Assembly: GCA_024225895.1 (NCBI GenBank)
Contig: JAAEMC010000780.1
Span: 1 to 7,091 of the forward strand
Origin: Desulfobacteraceae bacterium
GTDB lineage: Bacteria > Desulfobacterota > Desulfobacteria > Desulfobacterales > Desulfobacteraceae
Direction of reading: 5' to 3'
DNA length: 7,091 bases
The notes beneath the pieces were generated by a model, which made no database searches, had not been told where the DNA came from, and worked only from the letters and a program-made list of their open reading frames with translations. A program made the position numbers and the translations under genes. Positions 1 to 7,091 of the stretch are shown piece by piece (the first letter of the stretch is position 1; each line of letters starts with the position of its first letter).

Positions 1-1501
1 GATAATCAGGCTTGGGGCTGAGGTGAATCCTGGTGATATTCTTGCGGGAAAAATAACCCCAAAAGGGGAAACCCAGTTGTCACCTGAAGAAAAATTACTC
101 CGTGCCATATTTGGTGAAAAAGCAGGCGATGTGAAAGATACATCCCTTTGTGTCCCCCCGGGCGTAAAGGGTAAAATTATTGATGCAAAAGTCTTTACAA
201 GAAGAGGACTGACAAAAGATGACCGGACCCGCCAGATAGAAGATGAAGAAATCGAACGTCTGGAAAAGGACAGGGATGATGAGATCAGAATTATCAGTGA
301 AGTGGCCAGGGAAAAAGTAGAAGCGATTCTAAATGGCCATAAAATTCTGACAGATATTGAAAAACCTGGGAAAATTCTGGTGAATGCCAATACAAAGGTT
401 GCTCCGGGTCTTTTTGATGGTATTCAAACATCGATACTTGTGAATGTTTCGGTCAAAGATGCAGTTGTCACTGAAAAAGCCCAGCTGATCCTCGAAAAAG
501 CCCAGGATCAAATCAAAAATGCCAGAGAGCATTTTAATCGGCAGGTATCCAGATTCGAAAAAGGAGATGATCTGCCACCGGGCGTGCTGAAACTGATTAA
601 AATCAGTGTTGCTATGGAAAGGGTTCTTTCTGTAGGTGACAAAATGGCAGGTCGGCATGGAAACAAAGGGGTTGTTTCCAGGATCTTAAGGGTTGAGGAT
701 TTACCCTATTTTGCAGACGGCAGACCTGTTGACATGGTATTGAATCCCTTGGGTGTTCCGTCTCGTATGAATGTTGGCCAGATCCTTGAAATTCATCTAG
801 GCCATGCTGCCCAGGGCCTGGGACATCAGATAGATGATCTCATCAGCCAGATGAGGCTGGATCAATTACGGGAAAAGATATCCACGATTTTTTCTTTATC
901 TCCTTCTCAAAAGGCAGATGTCGGTGAAGATGAACTGTTTGAAGAGATCAAAGCAATACCGGATGAAAAGTTGATGAGTTTCGCTAAGTATTATAGGAGA
1001 GGTGTACACATGGCAACCCCGGTTTTTGATGGAGCCAGTGAAGAAGAGATAAAAATGCTTCTTGCTGAATCCGGCTATGAGCAATCCGGGCAGTCCATCC
1101 TTTTTGACGGCAGAACGGGTGAACCTTTTGATAAGTCTGTTACCGTGGGCATCATGTATATGCTGAAACTTCATCACCTTGTGGATGATAAACTTCATGC
1201 CCGGTCAATCGGACCGTATTCGCTGGTTACTCAGCAGCCATTGGGTGGTAAGGCTCAGTTTGGTGGCCAGCGTCTTGGGGAAATGGAAGTTTGGGCCATG
1301 GAAGCCTATGGTGCCGCCCACGCTTTACAAGAATTCCTCACGGTGAAGTCCGATGATATGACCGGAAGAACGCGGATGTATGAAAAAATTGTAAAAGGCC
1401 AGAATGTTCTCGAACCGGGAATGCCTGAATCTTTCAGGGTTCTGATAAAAGAACTGAATGCTCTGGGTTTGGATATGAATCTTGTAGAAGGAAGTAAATA
1501 A
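1..1501 (+). CDS. rpoB: RNA polymerase subunit beta, C-terminal part (5' truncated by the window)
   Basis: This is the last 499 or so codons of RpoB, the beta subunit of the core RNA polymerase, which forms one pincer of the enzyme and part of its catalytic centre. The reading frame is open from base 2 (IIRLGAEV...), so the GTG at 23 is an internal Val codon and not a start. In order it shows the GD-I-L-GK-TPKGE segment, [14 protein letters not shown], a lineage insertion (about bases 180-560) corresponding to SI2 of proteobacterial beta, the active-site motif [12 protein letters not shown] (635-670), [10 protein letters not shown], and the C-terminal clamp region with [13 protein letters not shown] and GEMEVWA. 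It ends in a normal EPGMPESF...LGL-containing tail and TAA at 1499-1501. rpoC follows after 10 nt, as in the usual rpoBC operon. One oddity is a Glu (617-619) where E. coli has Lys1057, just upstream of the active-site motif. Identification is certain; the N-terminal half lies outside the window. Confidence 0.98.
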   Translation, partial: IIRLGAEVNPGDILAGKITPKGETQLSPEEKLLRAIFGEKAGDVKDTSLCVPPGVKGKIIDAKVFTRRGLTKDDRTRQIEDEEIERLEKDRDDEIRIISEVAREKVEAILNGHKILTDIEKPGKILVNANTKVAPGLFDGIQTSILVNVSVKDAVVTEKAQLILEKAQDQIKNAREHFNRQVSRFEKGDDLPPGVLKLIKISVAMERVLSVGDKMAGRHGNKGVVSRILRVEDLPYFADGRPVDMVLNPLGVPSRMNVGQILEIHLGHAAQGLGHQIDDLISQMRLDQLREKISTIFSLSPSQKADVGEDELFEEIKAIPDEKLMSFAKYYRRGVHMATPVFDGASEEEIKMLLAESGYEQSGQSILFDGRTGEPFDKSVTVGIMYMLKLHHLVDDKLHARSIGPYSLVTQQPLGGKAQFGGQRLGEMEVWAMEAYGAAHALQEFLTVKSDDMTGRTRMYEKIVKGQNVLEPGMPESFRVLIKELNALGLDMNLVEGSK

Positions 1502-1505
1502 GGAG
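1500..1505 (+). promoter_or_regulatory. Ribosome binding site of rpoC
   Basis: AAGGAG overlaps the last two bases of the rpoB stop codon and lies 6 nt before a TTG. It decides the rpoC start, because no in-frame ATG occurs until about codon 78, beyond the first zinc-binding site. The overlap with the rpoB stop suggests that ribosomes ending rpoB can restart on rpoC, which would help keep the two subunits in step (inference). Confidence 0.85.
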
Positions 1506-1511
1506 AAGACA

Positions 1512-4500
1512 TTGGACAATATATATGATTTCTTCGCAAAACCGAAAGATCCTAAGATTTATCAAGGTGTTAAAATTAGTCTTGCATCTTCAGACCAGAT
1601 TAGAGAATGGTCTTTTGGTGAAATAAAAAAACCGGAAACAATTAATTATAGGACCTTTAAGCCGGAAAGAGACGGACTTTTCTGTGCTAAGGTTTTCGGT
1701 CCCACCAAAGATTACGAGTGTAATTGCGGTAAGTATAAACGCATGAAGCACCGGGGTGTGGTCTGCGAAAAGTGCGGGGTTGAAGTTATTCAATCCAAGG
1801 TTAGACGGGAAAGAATGGCGCATATTGAATTGGCATCGCCTGTGTCGCACATCTGGTTTTTAAAAAGTCTTCCCAGCAAAATCGGTAATGTGCTTGATTT
1901 AACTTTAAAGAACCTTGAAAAAGTTCTTTATTTTGATTCCTATATTGTTGTTGATCCTAAAGAGACCAGTCTGAAAAAATATCAGCTGTTGTCTGATGAT
2001 CAATATTATGAAGCAATGGAGGCCTTTGATGGAGAATTTGAGGCAGGCATCGGCGCAGAAGCCATTCTCAAATTACTCAACGAGATTGATCTCAAGGAAG
2101 TCCATAATCAATTGAAACAGGAAATTCTTTTGACCAAATCTGTTGCAAAACAACAGAAAATGGCCAAGAGGTTAAAAGTCATTGATGCCTTTTTGCAGTC
2201 CGATATTGAACCGTCCCGGATGATCATGACTGCATGCCCCATTCTCCCGCCGGATTTGCGGCCGCTGGTGCCCTTGGAAGGAGGGCGGTTTGCGACATCG
2301 GATCTCAATGATCTTTACCGAAGGGTTCTGAACCGGAACAATCGTTTAAAACGGCTGGTGGATCTCAATGCACCTGATATAATTGTCAGAAATGAAAAAA
2401 GAATGCTTCAGGAATCTGTGGATGTGCTCTTTGACAATGGCCGCCATGGCCGGGTGGTTACCGGTACCAATAAACGGCCTTTAAAATCATTGAGCGATAC
2501 ACTGAAAGGCAAGCAAGGCCGTTTCAGACAAAATCTTTTGGGAAAACGGGTGGATTACTCCGGCAGAACGGTTATTACTGTTGGCTCAGAGCTCAGACTC
2601 CATCAATGCGGTATTCCCAAAAAGATGGCATTGGAGCTGTTTAAGCCTTTTATTTATAATTATCTGGAACAAAAAGGCCTTGTATCAACTGTCAAAAGCG
2701 CAAAAAAGATGGTCGAGCGCGAGGAAACAGAAGTGTGGGATGCACTGGAATCTGTTGTAAAAGAGTATCCGGTGATGCTCAACAGGGCACCGACACTTCA
2801 TCGATTGGGTTTTCAGGCATTTGAACCTGTGCTAATTGAGGGGAAAGCCATTCAGTTGCATCCGCTTGTATGTCCAGCGTTTAATGCAGACTTTGATGGT
2901 GATCAGATGGCGGTCCATGTTCCATTGTCCCTTGAGGCATTGCTTGAATCAAGAATAATGATGCTGTCCACCAATAATATTCTCTCTCCGGCCAATGGCC
3001 AGCCAATTATTGTTCCCACGCAGGATATTGTTTTGGGGATCTATTATATGACTCGTGCAGTTCCGGGTAAAAAGGGAGAGGGTATCCACTTTTCAAGCCT
3101 TGATGAGGTCCGGTATGCATTTGATGCCGGCGAGTTGGATCTTCATGCCAAAATTAAGGTTAGGATTGATGGTGAAGTACATGATACAACCACAGGAAGA
3201 ATGCTCTTATGGGAGACCATTCCCGGGGATACACTGCTTTCTTTAACTCGAGTTCGTACGGAAAGCTTAGAAGATTGTGAAACCGCCTTGGAAGATCTGA
3301 AATCCGGTGTGGATTTTAATAAGGTGGTTAAAAAATATTCTGATAATGAAACCAAGAAAACCAAAGGCAAAACAGGATTGCTTACCAGAAAGGAATTCAA
3401 AAATCTTTTCCAGGTTTCAGAGATCGTTGTTGAACAACTTTACTCTTTGAAAGAAGATCAGTTTACAGATGTTAGGGTAGTGGGTGATTTCTATACCATT
3501 TTTAAAGTGGATGAACGTAAAACAACAATCCCCTTTAATCTGGTTAACAAGCTGATGGATAAATCGGCCATCGTGAAGCTGATCGATTATGCCTATCGAA
3601 ATATCGGATTGAAAGAAACGGTCATTTTGTCAGACAGGTTAAAAGACATTGGTTATAAATATTCTACATTGGGAGGTCTTTCCATCTGTGTGGATGATAT
3701 GATTATCCCGGGAGAAAAGTGGGATATTATTTCCAAAGCCGAAAAAGCCATTGATGATATTAAAATTCAATATTCAGAAGGCTTGATCACCCAGGGTGAG
3801 AAATACAACAAAGTGGTGGATATCTGGGCCCAAAGCACGGATGATATCGCCAATGCCATGATGGAGGTGATGAAAAACCCATCAGGGAAGTCAGATGATC
3901 CGAAATTGGCCACTGAACTGAACGCGGTTTACATTATGGCAGACTCCGGTGCTAGAGGTAGTAAGGATCAGATGAGACAGTTGGCGGGTATGCGTGGCTT
4001 GATGGCCAAGCCATCCGGCGAGATCATTGAAAATCCGATCACTGCCTGTTTCCGTGAAGGCCTTTCAGTGCTCCAGTATTTTATATCAACCCATGGTGCC
4101 CGTAAGGGGCTTGCAGATACCGCTTTAAAGACTGCCAACTCAGGATATCTGACAAGGCGTTTGGCCGATGTAGGACAGGATTGTACCATTGTCGAGCCCG
4201 ATTGCGGCACAGTCAAGGGCATTGAAGTTGAAGCACTTTATGAAGGCGGTGAAGTCATTCAGACACTGGGTGAAAGGATTTTGGGTCGGGTAACCCAGGA
4301 GGAGATTCGTGATCCCTATTCAGATGCATTTTTAGTAGGCATTGACGTTGAGCTTGATGAAAATCATGTTAAGGCGATAGAAGATGCCGGGGTCCAGAAA
4401 GTGAAAATAAGGTCTGTACTTACCTGTAATGCAAGGCATGGTGTTTGTTCAAGGTGTTATGGCAGGGATTTGGCCCACGGTGTGACTGTTGAAATTGGAC

Positions 4501-5894
4501 AGGCCATTGGTATTGTGGCTGCCCAGTCCATTGGTGAACCAGGCACCCAGTTGACTATGCGTACATTCCATATTGGTGGTACAGCTTCCAGAAAGGTAGA
4601 GGTTGCCGAGATCAAGGCAAGGGTCGGTGGTATTTTAAAATTCAATGATGATCTTCAGACTGTTACAACCGCCGACAATCAAACCATTTGTATGAATCGA
4701 AAAGGCGGCGGAATTACTATTGTGGGCGCTGACGGCAGGGAAAGAGCTAAAGAGACAGTTATTTACGGCGCTACCCTTCATCTCGAAGGCGGCAAACAAA
4801 TAGAACCGGGTGATGTAATCGCCACTTGGGATCCGTTTACAACGCCAATTATTACAGAAGTTACCGGGCGGATAAGATTTGCAGATATTGAAGTTGGAAA
4901 TACCGTTCAAGAGCAAATTGACCCTGTTACCGGAAAGGTAAGCCGTACCATTATTGAAGGAAAAGATGCAGAAATTCGACCAAGGATTACCGTAAAAGAT
5001 CAAGAAGGCAAAGGCGTCAAGCTCCCTGGTTCATCCAGTGTTGCCCGGTATTATTTACCGGTGAATGCCATTCTTACGGTTGAAGAAGATGATCAAATTG
5101 AAGCAGGTGATGTTATTGCCAAGCTACCCAGGGCAACCACCAAAACAAAGGATATTACGGGTGGTCTTCCAAGGGTTGCAGAACTTTTTGAGGTGAGAAA
5201 GCCAAAGGCTCCCGGTATTTTAACCGAGATTGATGGGTACGTGGCCGTGTCCAAGGGTACTAAAGGTAGACAAAAAGTTATTGTAACACCATCTGATGTA
5301 GGGGAAAAGAAAGAGTATTCTATCCCAAAAGGACAGCATGTCACTGTATATGACGGGGACTATGTAAAAGCGGGTGATCCCATTGTAGCCGGTAGTGCCA
5401 ACCCACAGGATATTATGAATATCAAAGGGGAAGTTGCCCTGGCAAAATACCTGGTGGATGAGGTCCAAGAAGTTTACAGACTCCAAGGTGTTCGTATCAA
5501 TGATAAGCATATTGAAGTTGTTATTCGGCAGATGATGCGGCGGGTAAAAGTTATCTCCACTGGGGATACCGATTTTATCCCTGATGAACAGGTCGACCGA
5601 GTATTGTTTGAAGAAACAAACAGGGACGTCGCAATGAAAGGCGGGGAACCGGCCAAGGGTGAACCCTTAATTTTGGGTATTACCAAGGCATCCCTTTCCA
5701 CGGACAGCTTCCTTTCTGCCGCCTCTTTCCAGGAGACCACAAAGGTGCTGACACTTGCGGCAATTGAAGGAAAGTATGACAGCCTTAAAGGGTTGAAGGA
5801 AAATGTGGTAATGGGTCGAATCATACCGGCTGGTACAGGGTTTCCCGGATACAGCCATATGGATGTCGGCTTTGGAGAAGTGTCTGAAGTTTAA
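1512..5894 (+). CDS. rpoC: RNA polymerase subunit beta' with an extra parvulin-like insert
   Basis: Full-length beta' subunit of RNA polymerase, 1460 residues from a TTG start (E. coli: 1407). Visible in order: zinc-binding site with Cys70, 72, 85 and 88; clamp coiled coil that binds sigma (about 265-310); the switch/lid region with [11 protein letters not shown] (about 342-352); the active-site motif NADFDGD (458-464) with the Mg-binding Asp460, 462 and 464; an unusual insert (about 574-671); the funnel; the bridge helix (about 853-888); a second zinc site with Cys898, 972, 979 and 982; and the trigger loop with Met1016, Arg1017 and His1020, split by an SI3-type insertion (about 1026-1212). 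Numbering matches E. coli exactly up to NADFDGD, then runs +84 from the second zinc site to the trigger loop, which localises the extra material between them. The C-terminal tail after LKENVVMGR is short. Every catalytic and metal-binding residue is present, so the subunit should be active. Confidence 0.98.
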   Translation: MDNIYDFFAKPKDPKIYQGVKISLASSDQIREWSFGEIKKPETINYRTFKPERDGLFCAKVFGPTKDYECNCGKYKRMKHRGVVCEKCGVEVIQSKVRRERMAHIELASPVSHIWFLKSLPSKIGNVLDLTLKNLEKVLYFDSYIVVDPKETSLKKYQLLSDDQYYEAMEAFDGEFEAGIGAEAILKLLNEIDLKEVHNQLKQEILLTKSVAKQQKMAKRLKVIDAFLQSDIEPSRMIMTACPILPPDLRPLVPLEGGRFATSDLNDLYRRVLNRNNRLKRLVDLNAPDIIVRNEKRMLQESVDVLFDNGRHGRVVTGTNKRPLKSLSDTLKGKQGRFRQNLLGKRVDYSGRTVITVGSELRLHQCGIPKKMALELFKPFIYNYLEQKGLVSTVKSAKKMVEREETEVWDALESVVKEYPVMLNRAPTLHRLGFQAFEPVLIEGKAIQLHPLVCPAFNADFDGDQMAVHVPLSLEALLESRIMMLSTNNILSPANGQPIIVPTQDIVLGIYYMTRAVPGKKGEGIHFSSLDEVRYAFDAGELDLHAKIKVRIDGEVHDTTTGRMLLWETIPGDTLLSLTRVRTESLEDCETALEDLKSGVDFNKVVKKYSDNETKKTKGKTGLLTRKEFKNLFQVSEIVVEQLYSLKEDQFTDVRVVGDFYTIFKVDERKTTIPFNLVNKLMDKSAIVKLIDYAYRNIGLKETVILSDRLKDIGYKYSTLGGLSICVDDMIIPGEKWDIISKAEKAIDDIKIQYSEGLITQGEKYNKVVDIWAQSTDDIANAMMEVMKNPSGKSDDPKLATELNAVYIMADSGARGSKDQMRQLAGMRGLMAKPSGEIIENPITACFREGLSVLQYFISTHGARKGLADTALKTANSGYLTRRLADVGQDCTIVEPDCGTVKGIEVEALYEGGEVIQTLGERILGRVTQEEIRDPYSDAFLVGIDVELDENHVKAIEDAGVQKVKIRSVLTCNARHGVCSRCYGRDLAHGVTVEIGQAIGIVAAQSIGEPGTQLTMRTFHIGGTASRKVEVAEIKARVGGILKFNDDLQTVTTADNQTICMNRKGGGITIVGADGRERAKETVIYGATLHLEGGKQIEPGDVIATWDPFTTPIITEVTGRIRFADIEVGNTVQEQIDPVTGKVSRTIIEGKDAEIRPRITVKDQEGKGVKLPGSSSVARYYLPVNAILTVEEDDQIEAGDVIAKLPRATTKTKDITGGLPRVAELFEVRKPKAPGILTEIDGYVAVSKGTKGRQKVIVTPSDVGEKKEYSIPKGQHVTVYDGDYVKAGDPIVAGSANPQDIMNIKGEVALAKYLVDEVQEVYRLQGVRINDKHIEVVIRQMMRRVKVISTGDTDFIPDEQVDRVLFEETNRDVAMKGGEPAKGEPLILGITKASLSTDSFLSAASFQETTKVLTLAAIEGKYDSLKGLKENVVMGRIIPAGTGFPGYSHMDVGFGEVSEV
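3231..3524 (+). other. In-frame parvulin/PpiC-like domain inserted in beta'
   Basis: Residues of about 574-671 of RpoC have no counterpart in E. coli beta', where the chain passes from IVPKG straight to LPYSIVN (about E. coli residue 585 by eye). The insert follows the pattern of the PpiC/SurA rotamase family: a first strand (about 575-584), a helix ending LEDLKSG, then the DF...KKYSDN block (601-612), a KG..GLL turn (618-624), a helix leading to LYSLKEDQ (643-650), a TDVRV strand, and a last strand with [10 protein letters not shown] (661-670), compared with the family pattern GYHIIKVEER. The two active-site histidines of parvulins would fall at about Leu578 and Thr662, so both look absent. 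A binding or structural role is therefore more likely than isomerase activity. The frame is open, with no stop or splice-type residues. The family match is by eye; a structural prediction would settle it. Confidence 0.75.
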
Positions 5895-5940
5895 AATAAA
5901 AATAAAAAAACTTGACATTTTAAATATTGAAGCGTAGAAT
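5893..5940 (+). promoter_or_regulatory. Sigma70-type promoter upstream of rpsL
   Basis: TTGACA (5912-5917) and TAGAAT (5935-5940) are separated by exactly 17 nt, giving a perfect -35 and a 5 of 6 match at -10. The 18 bases before the -35 are nearly all A with a few T, resembling an UP element that contacts the RNA polymerase alpha subunit. Transcription would begin near 5947, leaving a leader of about 52 nt. The promoter begins within a few bases of the rpoC stop, and no hairpin-plus-T-run terminator is seen, so rpsL probably receives both its own and read-through transcription. Confidence 0.85.
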
Positions 5941-5979
5941 TAAATATTTTGTCGTGTAAGACATCTTGTTAAAATCGAT

Positions 5980-5985
5980 AAGGAG
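5980..5985 (+). promoter_or_regulatory. Shine-Dalgarno of rpsL, unusually far from the start
   Basis: AAGGAG lies 13 nt before the ATG at 5999, longer than the usual 5-9. A weaker GGAA at 5990-5993 lies closer. The ATG is still chosen because S12 proteins begin with M-P-T-I-N-Q and no in-frame start codon falls between this site and 5999. An in-frame TTG at 5966 would put the site inside the gene. Confidence 0.65.
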
Positions 5986-5998
5986 CGTTGGAAAAGTT

Positions 5999-6370
5999 AT
6001 GCCGACCATTAATCAGTTGGTTCGAAAGGGTAGAAAGAAAGCAGAAAAAAAGGTTAATACGCCGGCCTTAAAGGGAGGTCCCCAGAAGAGGGGCGTTTGT
6101 ACCAGGGTGTATACGTCAACTCCGAAAAAACCAAACTCTGCACTTAGGAAAGTTGCCAGGGTGCGTTTGACAACAGGAATGGAAGTTGCCGCATATATTC
6201 CGGGTATGGGTCACAATCTTCAAGAGCACTCTGTGGTTCTGGTAAGAGGTGGCAGGGTAAAAGACCTTCCCGGTGTCCGCTATCATATTGTTAGGGGCGC
6301 CCTTGATACCTTAGGTGTTGATGACAGAAGGCAGGGTCGGTCTAAATACGGCGCAAAAAGACCAAAATAA
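5999..6370 (+). CDS. rpsL: 30S ribosomal protein S12
   Basis: S12 of the small ribosomal subunit, 123 residues and close to the E. coli length of 124. It sits at the decoding centre and helps monitor codon-anticodon pairing. The N-terminus [12 protein letters not shown], the central [17 protein letters not shown] and the C-terminal [10 protein letters not shown] are hallmarks of the family. Lys43 and Lys88 (counting Met1), the main sites of streptomycin-resistance changes, are wild type. Asp89 in VKDLPG is the residue that RimO methylthiolates in E. coli. The frame is also open upstream to a TTG at 5966, but those 11 codons are not S12-like and the conserved start is the ATG at 5999. It follows rpoC and precedes rpsG in the standard str-operon order, with its own strong promoter just upstream. 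Confidence 0.98.
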   Translation: MPTINQLVRKGRKKAEKKVNTPALKGGPQKRGVCTRVYTSTPKKPNSALRKVARVRLTTGMEVAAYIPGMGHNLQEHSVVLVRGGRVKDLPGVRYHIVRGALDTLGVDDRRQGRSKYGAKRPK

Positions 6371-6375
6371 AATAA

Positions 6376-6403
6376 TTTTCATTTTTTGACGAAATGTTAT
6401 AAT
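6376..6403 (+). promoter_or_regulatory. Likely extended -10 promoter upstream of rpsG
   Basis: TGTTATAAT (6395-6403) is a perfect extended -10 element: a TG one base before the consensus TATAAT. A poor -35 candidate, TTTTCA (6376-6381), lies 16 nt upstream, which an extended -10 can tolerate. The start would be near 6410, leaving a leader of about 40 nt before rpsG. No terminator is seen after rpsL, so this would add to read-through from the rpsL promoter. The region is AT-rich, so chance resemblance is possible. Confidence 0.55.
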
Positions 6404-6411
6404 AGACAGCT

Positions 6412-6453
6412 CATTGTTTGAATCGTTTAATGGAATAGTGGACAAGACAAATG
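6412..6453 (+). promoter_or_regulatory. Possible hairpin covering the rpsG start codon
   Basis: Bases 6412-6420 can pair with 6443-6453 in nine base pairs with two single-base bulges, closing a loop of 22 nt and burying the rpsG ATG. In E. coli, S7 represses its own operon by binding the rpsL-rpsG intergenic RNA, so a structure at this place would make sense. The stem is short and AU-rich and was found by eye, so it is only a suggestion. Confidence 0.2.
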
Positions 6454-6918
6454 GCACAAAAAGAGATTATACTCGAAAACATGACAGAGGATGCCTCATC
6501 AGAGCAGAAGCTCGCTGCAAAGTTCGTTAATTGCGTTATGAAAAACGGAAAAAAGAACGCAGCACGTAGGGTTGTAACCGAGGCATTGATGATGGCAGAA
6601 GAAAAAATTGGTGAGCCTGCATTGGCGGTATTTAAAAAAGCTATAGATAATATCAGACCTGCTGTGGAAGTAAAATCCAGGAGAATTGGAGGTTCCACCT
6701 ATCAGGTTCCAACTGATATTAGACCCAGCAGGCAGACAGCGCTCGCATTCAGGTGGTTGATTAATTACAGCCGTGCCCGTTCTGAAAAAGGGATGACAAA
6801 CAAGCTGGCATCAGAAGTGTTGGATGCATATAACCAGCGTGGCGGCGCAATGAAGAAAAAAGAGGATACACACAAAATGGCAGAGGCCAACAGAGCATTT
6901 GCCCATTTCAGGTGGTAA
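6451..6918 (+). CDS. rpsG: 30S ribosomal protein S7
   Basis: S7 of the small subunit, 155 residues, in line with the common bacterial length of about 156. It nucleates assembly of the 30S head by binding the 3' domain of 16S rRNA and lies near the exit site. The family core is clear: AKFVN..MKNGKK (23-35), RPAVEVKSRRIGGSTYQVP, RWLINYSRAR, the C-terminal MKKKEDTHKMAEANRAFAHFRW region, and a stop right after the final Trp. The start is fixed by an in-frame TAG at 6436 and the absence of another start codon between. The Shine-Dalgarno is weak (GGA at 6440-6442). Odd: the first 20 residues (MAQKEIILENMTEDASSEQK) are acidic, whereas most bacterial S7 proteins begin with a basic M-P-R-R-R tail that contacts rRNA. 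It lies 80 nt after rpsL and 47 nt before tuf. Confidence 0.97.
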   Translation: MAQKEIILENMTEDASSEQKLAAKFVNCVMKNGKKNAARRVVTEALMMAEEKIGEPALAVFKKAIDNIRPAVEVKSRRIGGSTYQVPTDIRPSRQTALAFRWLINYSRARSEKGMTNKLASEVLDAYNQRGGAMKKKEDTHKMAEANRAFAHFRW

Positions 6919-6941
6919 AAAGATATTGAAGATCCTGATAA

Positions 6942-7091
<150 letters not shown>

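Noticed and set aside
23..25. GTG at 23 as the start of a gene
   Set aside because: The frame is open upstream to the window edge, and the residues before it (RLGAE) match the interior of RpoB, so it is an internal Val codon.
3231..3524. The extra RpoC segment as an intein or mobile insertion
   Set aside because: It is too short for an intein, lacks a Cys/Ser start and a His-Asn end, and has no flanking repeats. It reads as a permanent in-frame domain.
4635..5003. Minus-strand open frames across rpoB and rpoC, such as this 122-codon one
   Set aside because: They lie opposite highly conserved coding sequence, show no recognisable family and are expected by chance.
5950..5963. Small inverted repeat TGTC/GACA in the rpsL leader
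   Set aside because: A four-base stem with a six-base loop and no T-run is too weak to call a terminator or attenuator.
5966..5998. An 11-codon N-terminal extension of rpsL from TTG at 5966
   Set aside because: The extra residues are not S12-like, the Shine-Dalgarno lies inside them, and S12 proteins start at the MPTINQ found at 5999.
6386..6403. TTGACG (6386-6391) as the -35 partner of TATAAT (6398-6403)
   Set aside because: The spacer is only 6 nt, far too short for sigma70. The TATAAT more plausibly works as an extended -10.

Overview
The window is a piece of the conserved rpoBC-str chromosomal region of a Gram-negative bacterium, all on the + strand and almost wholly coding: 3' part of rpoB, complete rpoC, complete rpsL, complete rpsG, and the first 42 codons of tuf. 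RpoB and RpoC carry the SI2 and SI3 insertions known from proteobacterial-type RNA polymerases. That, the moderate-to-low GC and the style of the RpoB, RpoC and EF-Tu sequences suggest a sulfate-reducer-like member of the Desulfobacterota (Desulfobacteraceae or a relative). This taxonomic call is inference from sequence resemblance recalled from memory, not a search result.

Layout: rpoB (1-1501, 5' truncated) is followed after 10 nt by rpoC (1512-5894, TTG start, strong Shine-Dalgarno overlapping the rpoB stop). The roughly 100-nt gap from rpoC to rpsL holds a near-consensus sigma70 promoter (TTGACA, 17 nt, TAGAAT) behind an A-rich tract. rpsL (5999-6370) is followed by an 80-nt gap with an extended -10 element (TGTTATAAT), then rpsG (6451-6918) and, after 47 nt, tuf (6966 to the window end). 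The genes serve transcription (RNA polymerase beta and beta') and translation (S12 and S7 of the 30S subunit, EF-Tu). No mobile element, tRNA, CRISPR or clear terminator was seen, and no gene-free stretch exceeds about 105 bases.

The most striking observation is inside rpoC. About 98 extra residues (roughly 574-671, DNA 3231-3524) sit in frame where other bacterial beta' subunits pass directly from the '...P-G' turn to the 'PF..VN' segment of the pore domain. The insert reads like a parvulin/PpiC-type peptidyl-prolyl isomerase domain, but both histidines typical of the active site appear to be missing. All catalytic and zinc-binding residues of beta' around it are kept. Secondary points are the absence of fusA between rpsG and tuf, promoters ahead of both rpsL and rpsG, an acidic rather than basic N-terminal tail on S7, and a charge reversal in a conserved segment of RpoB.
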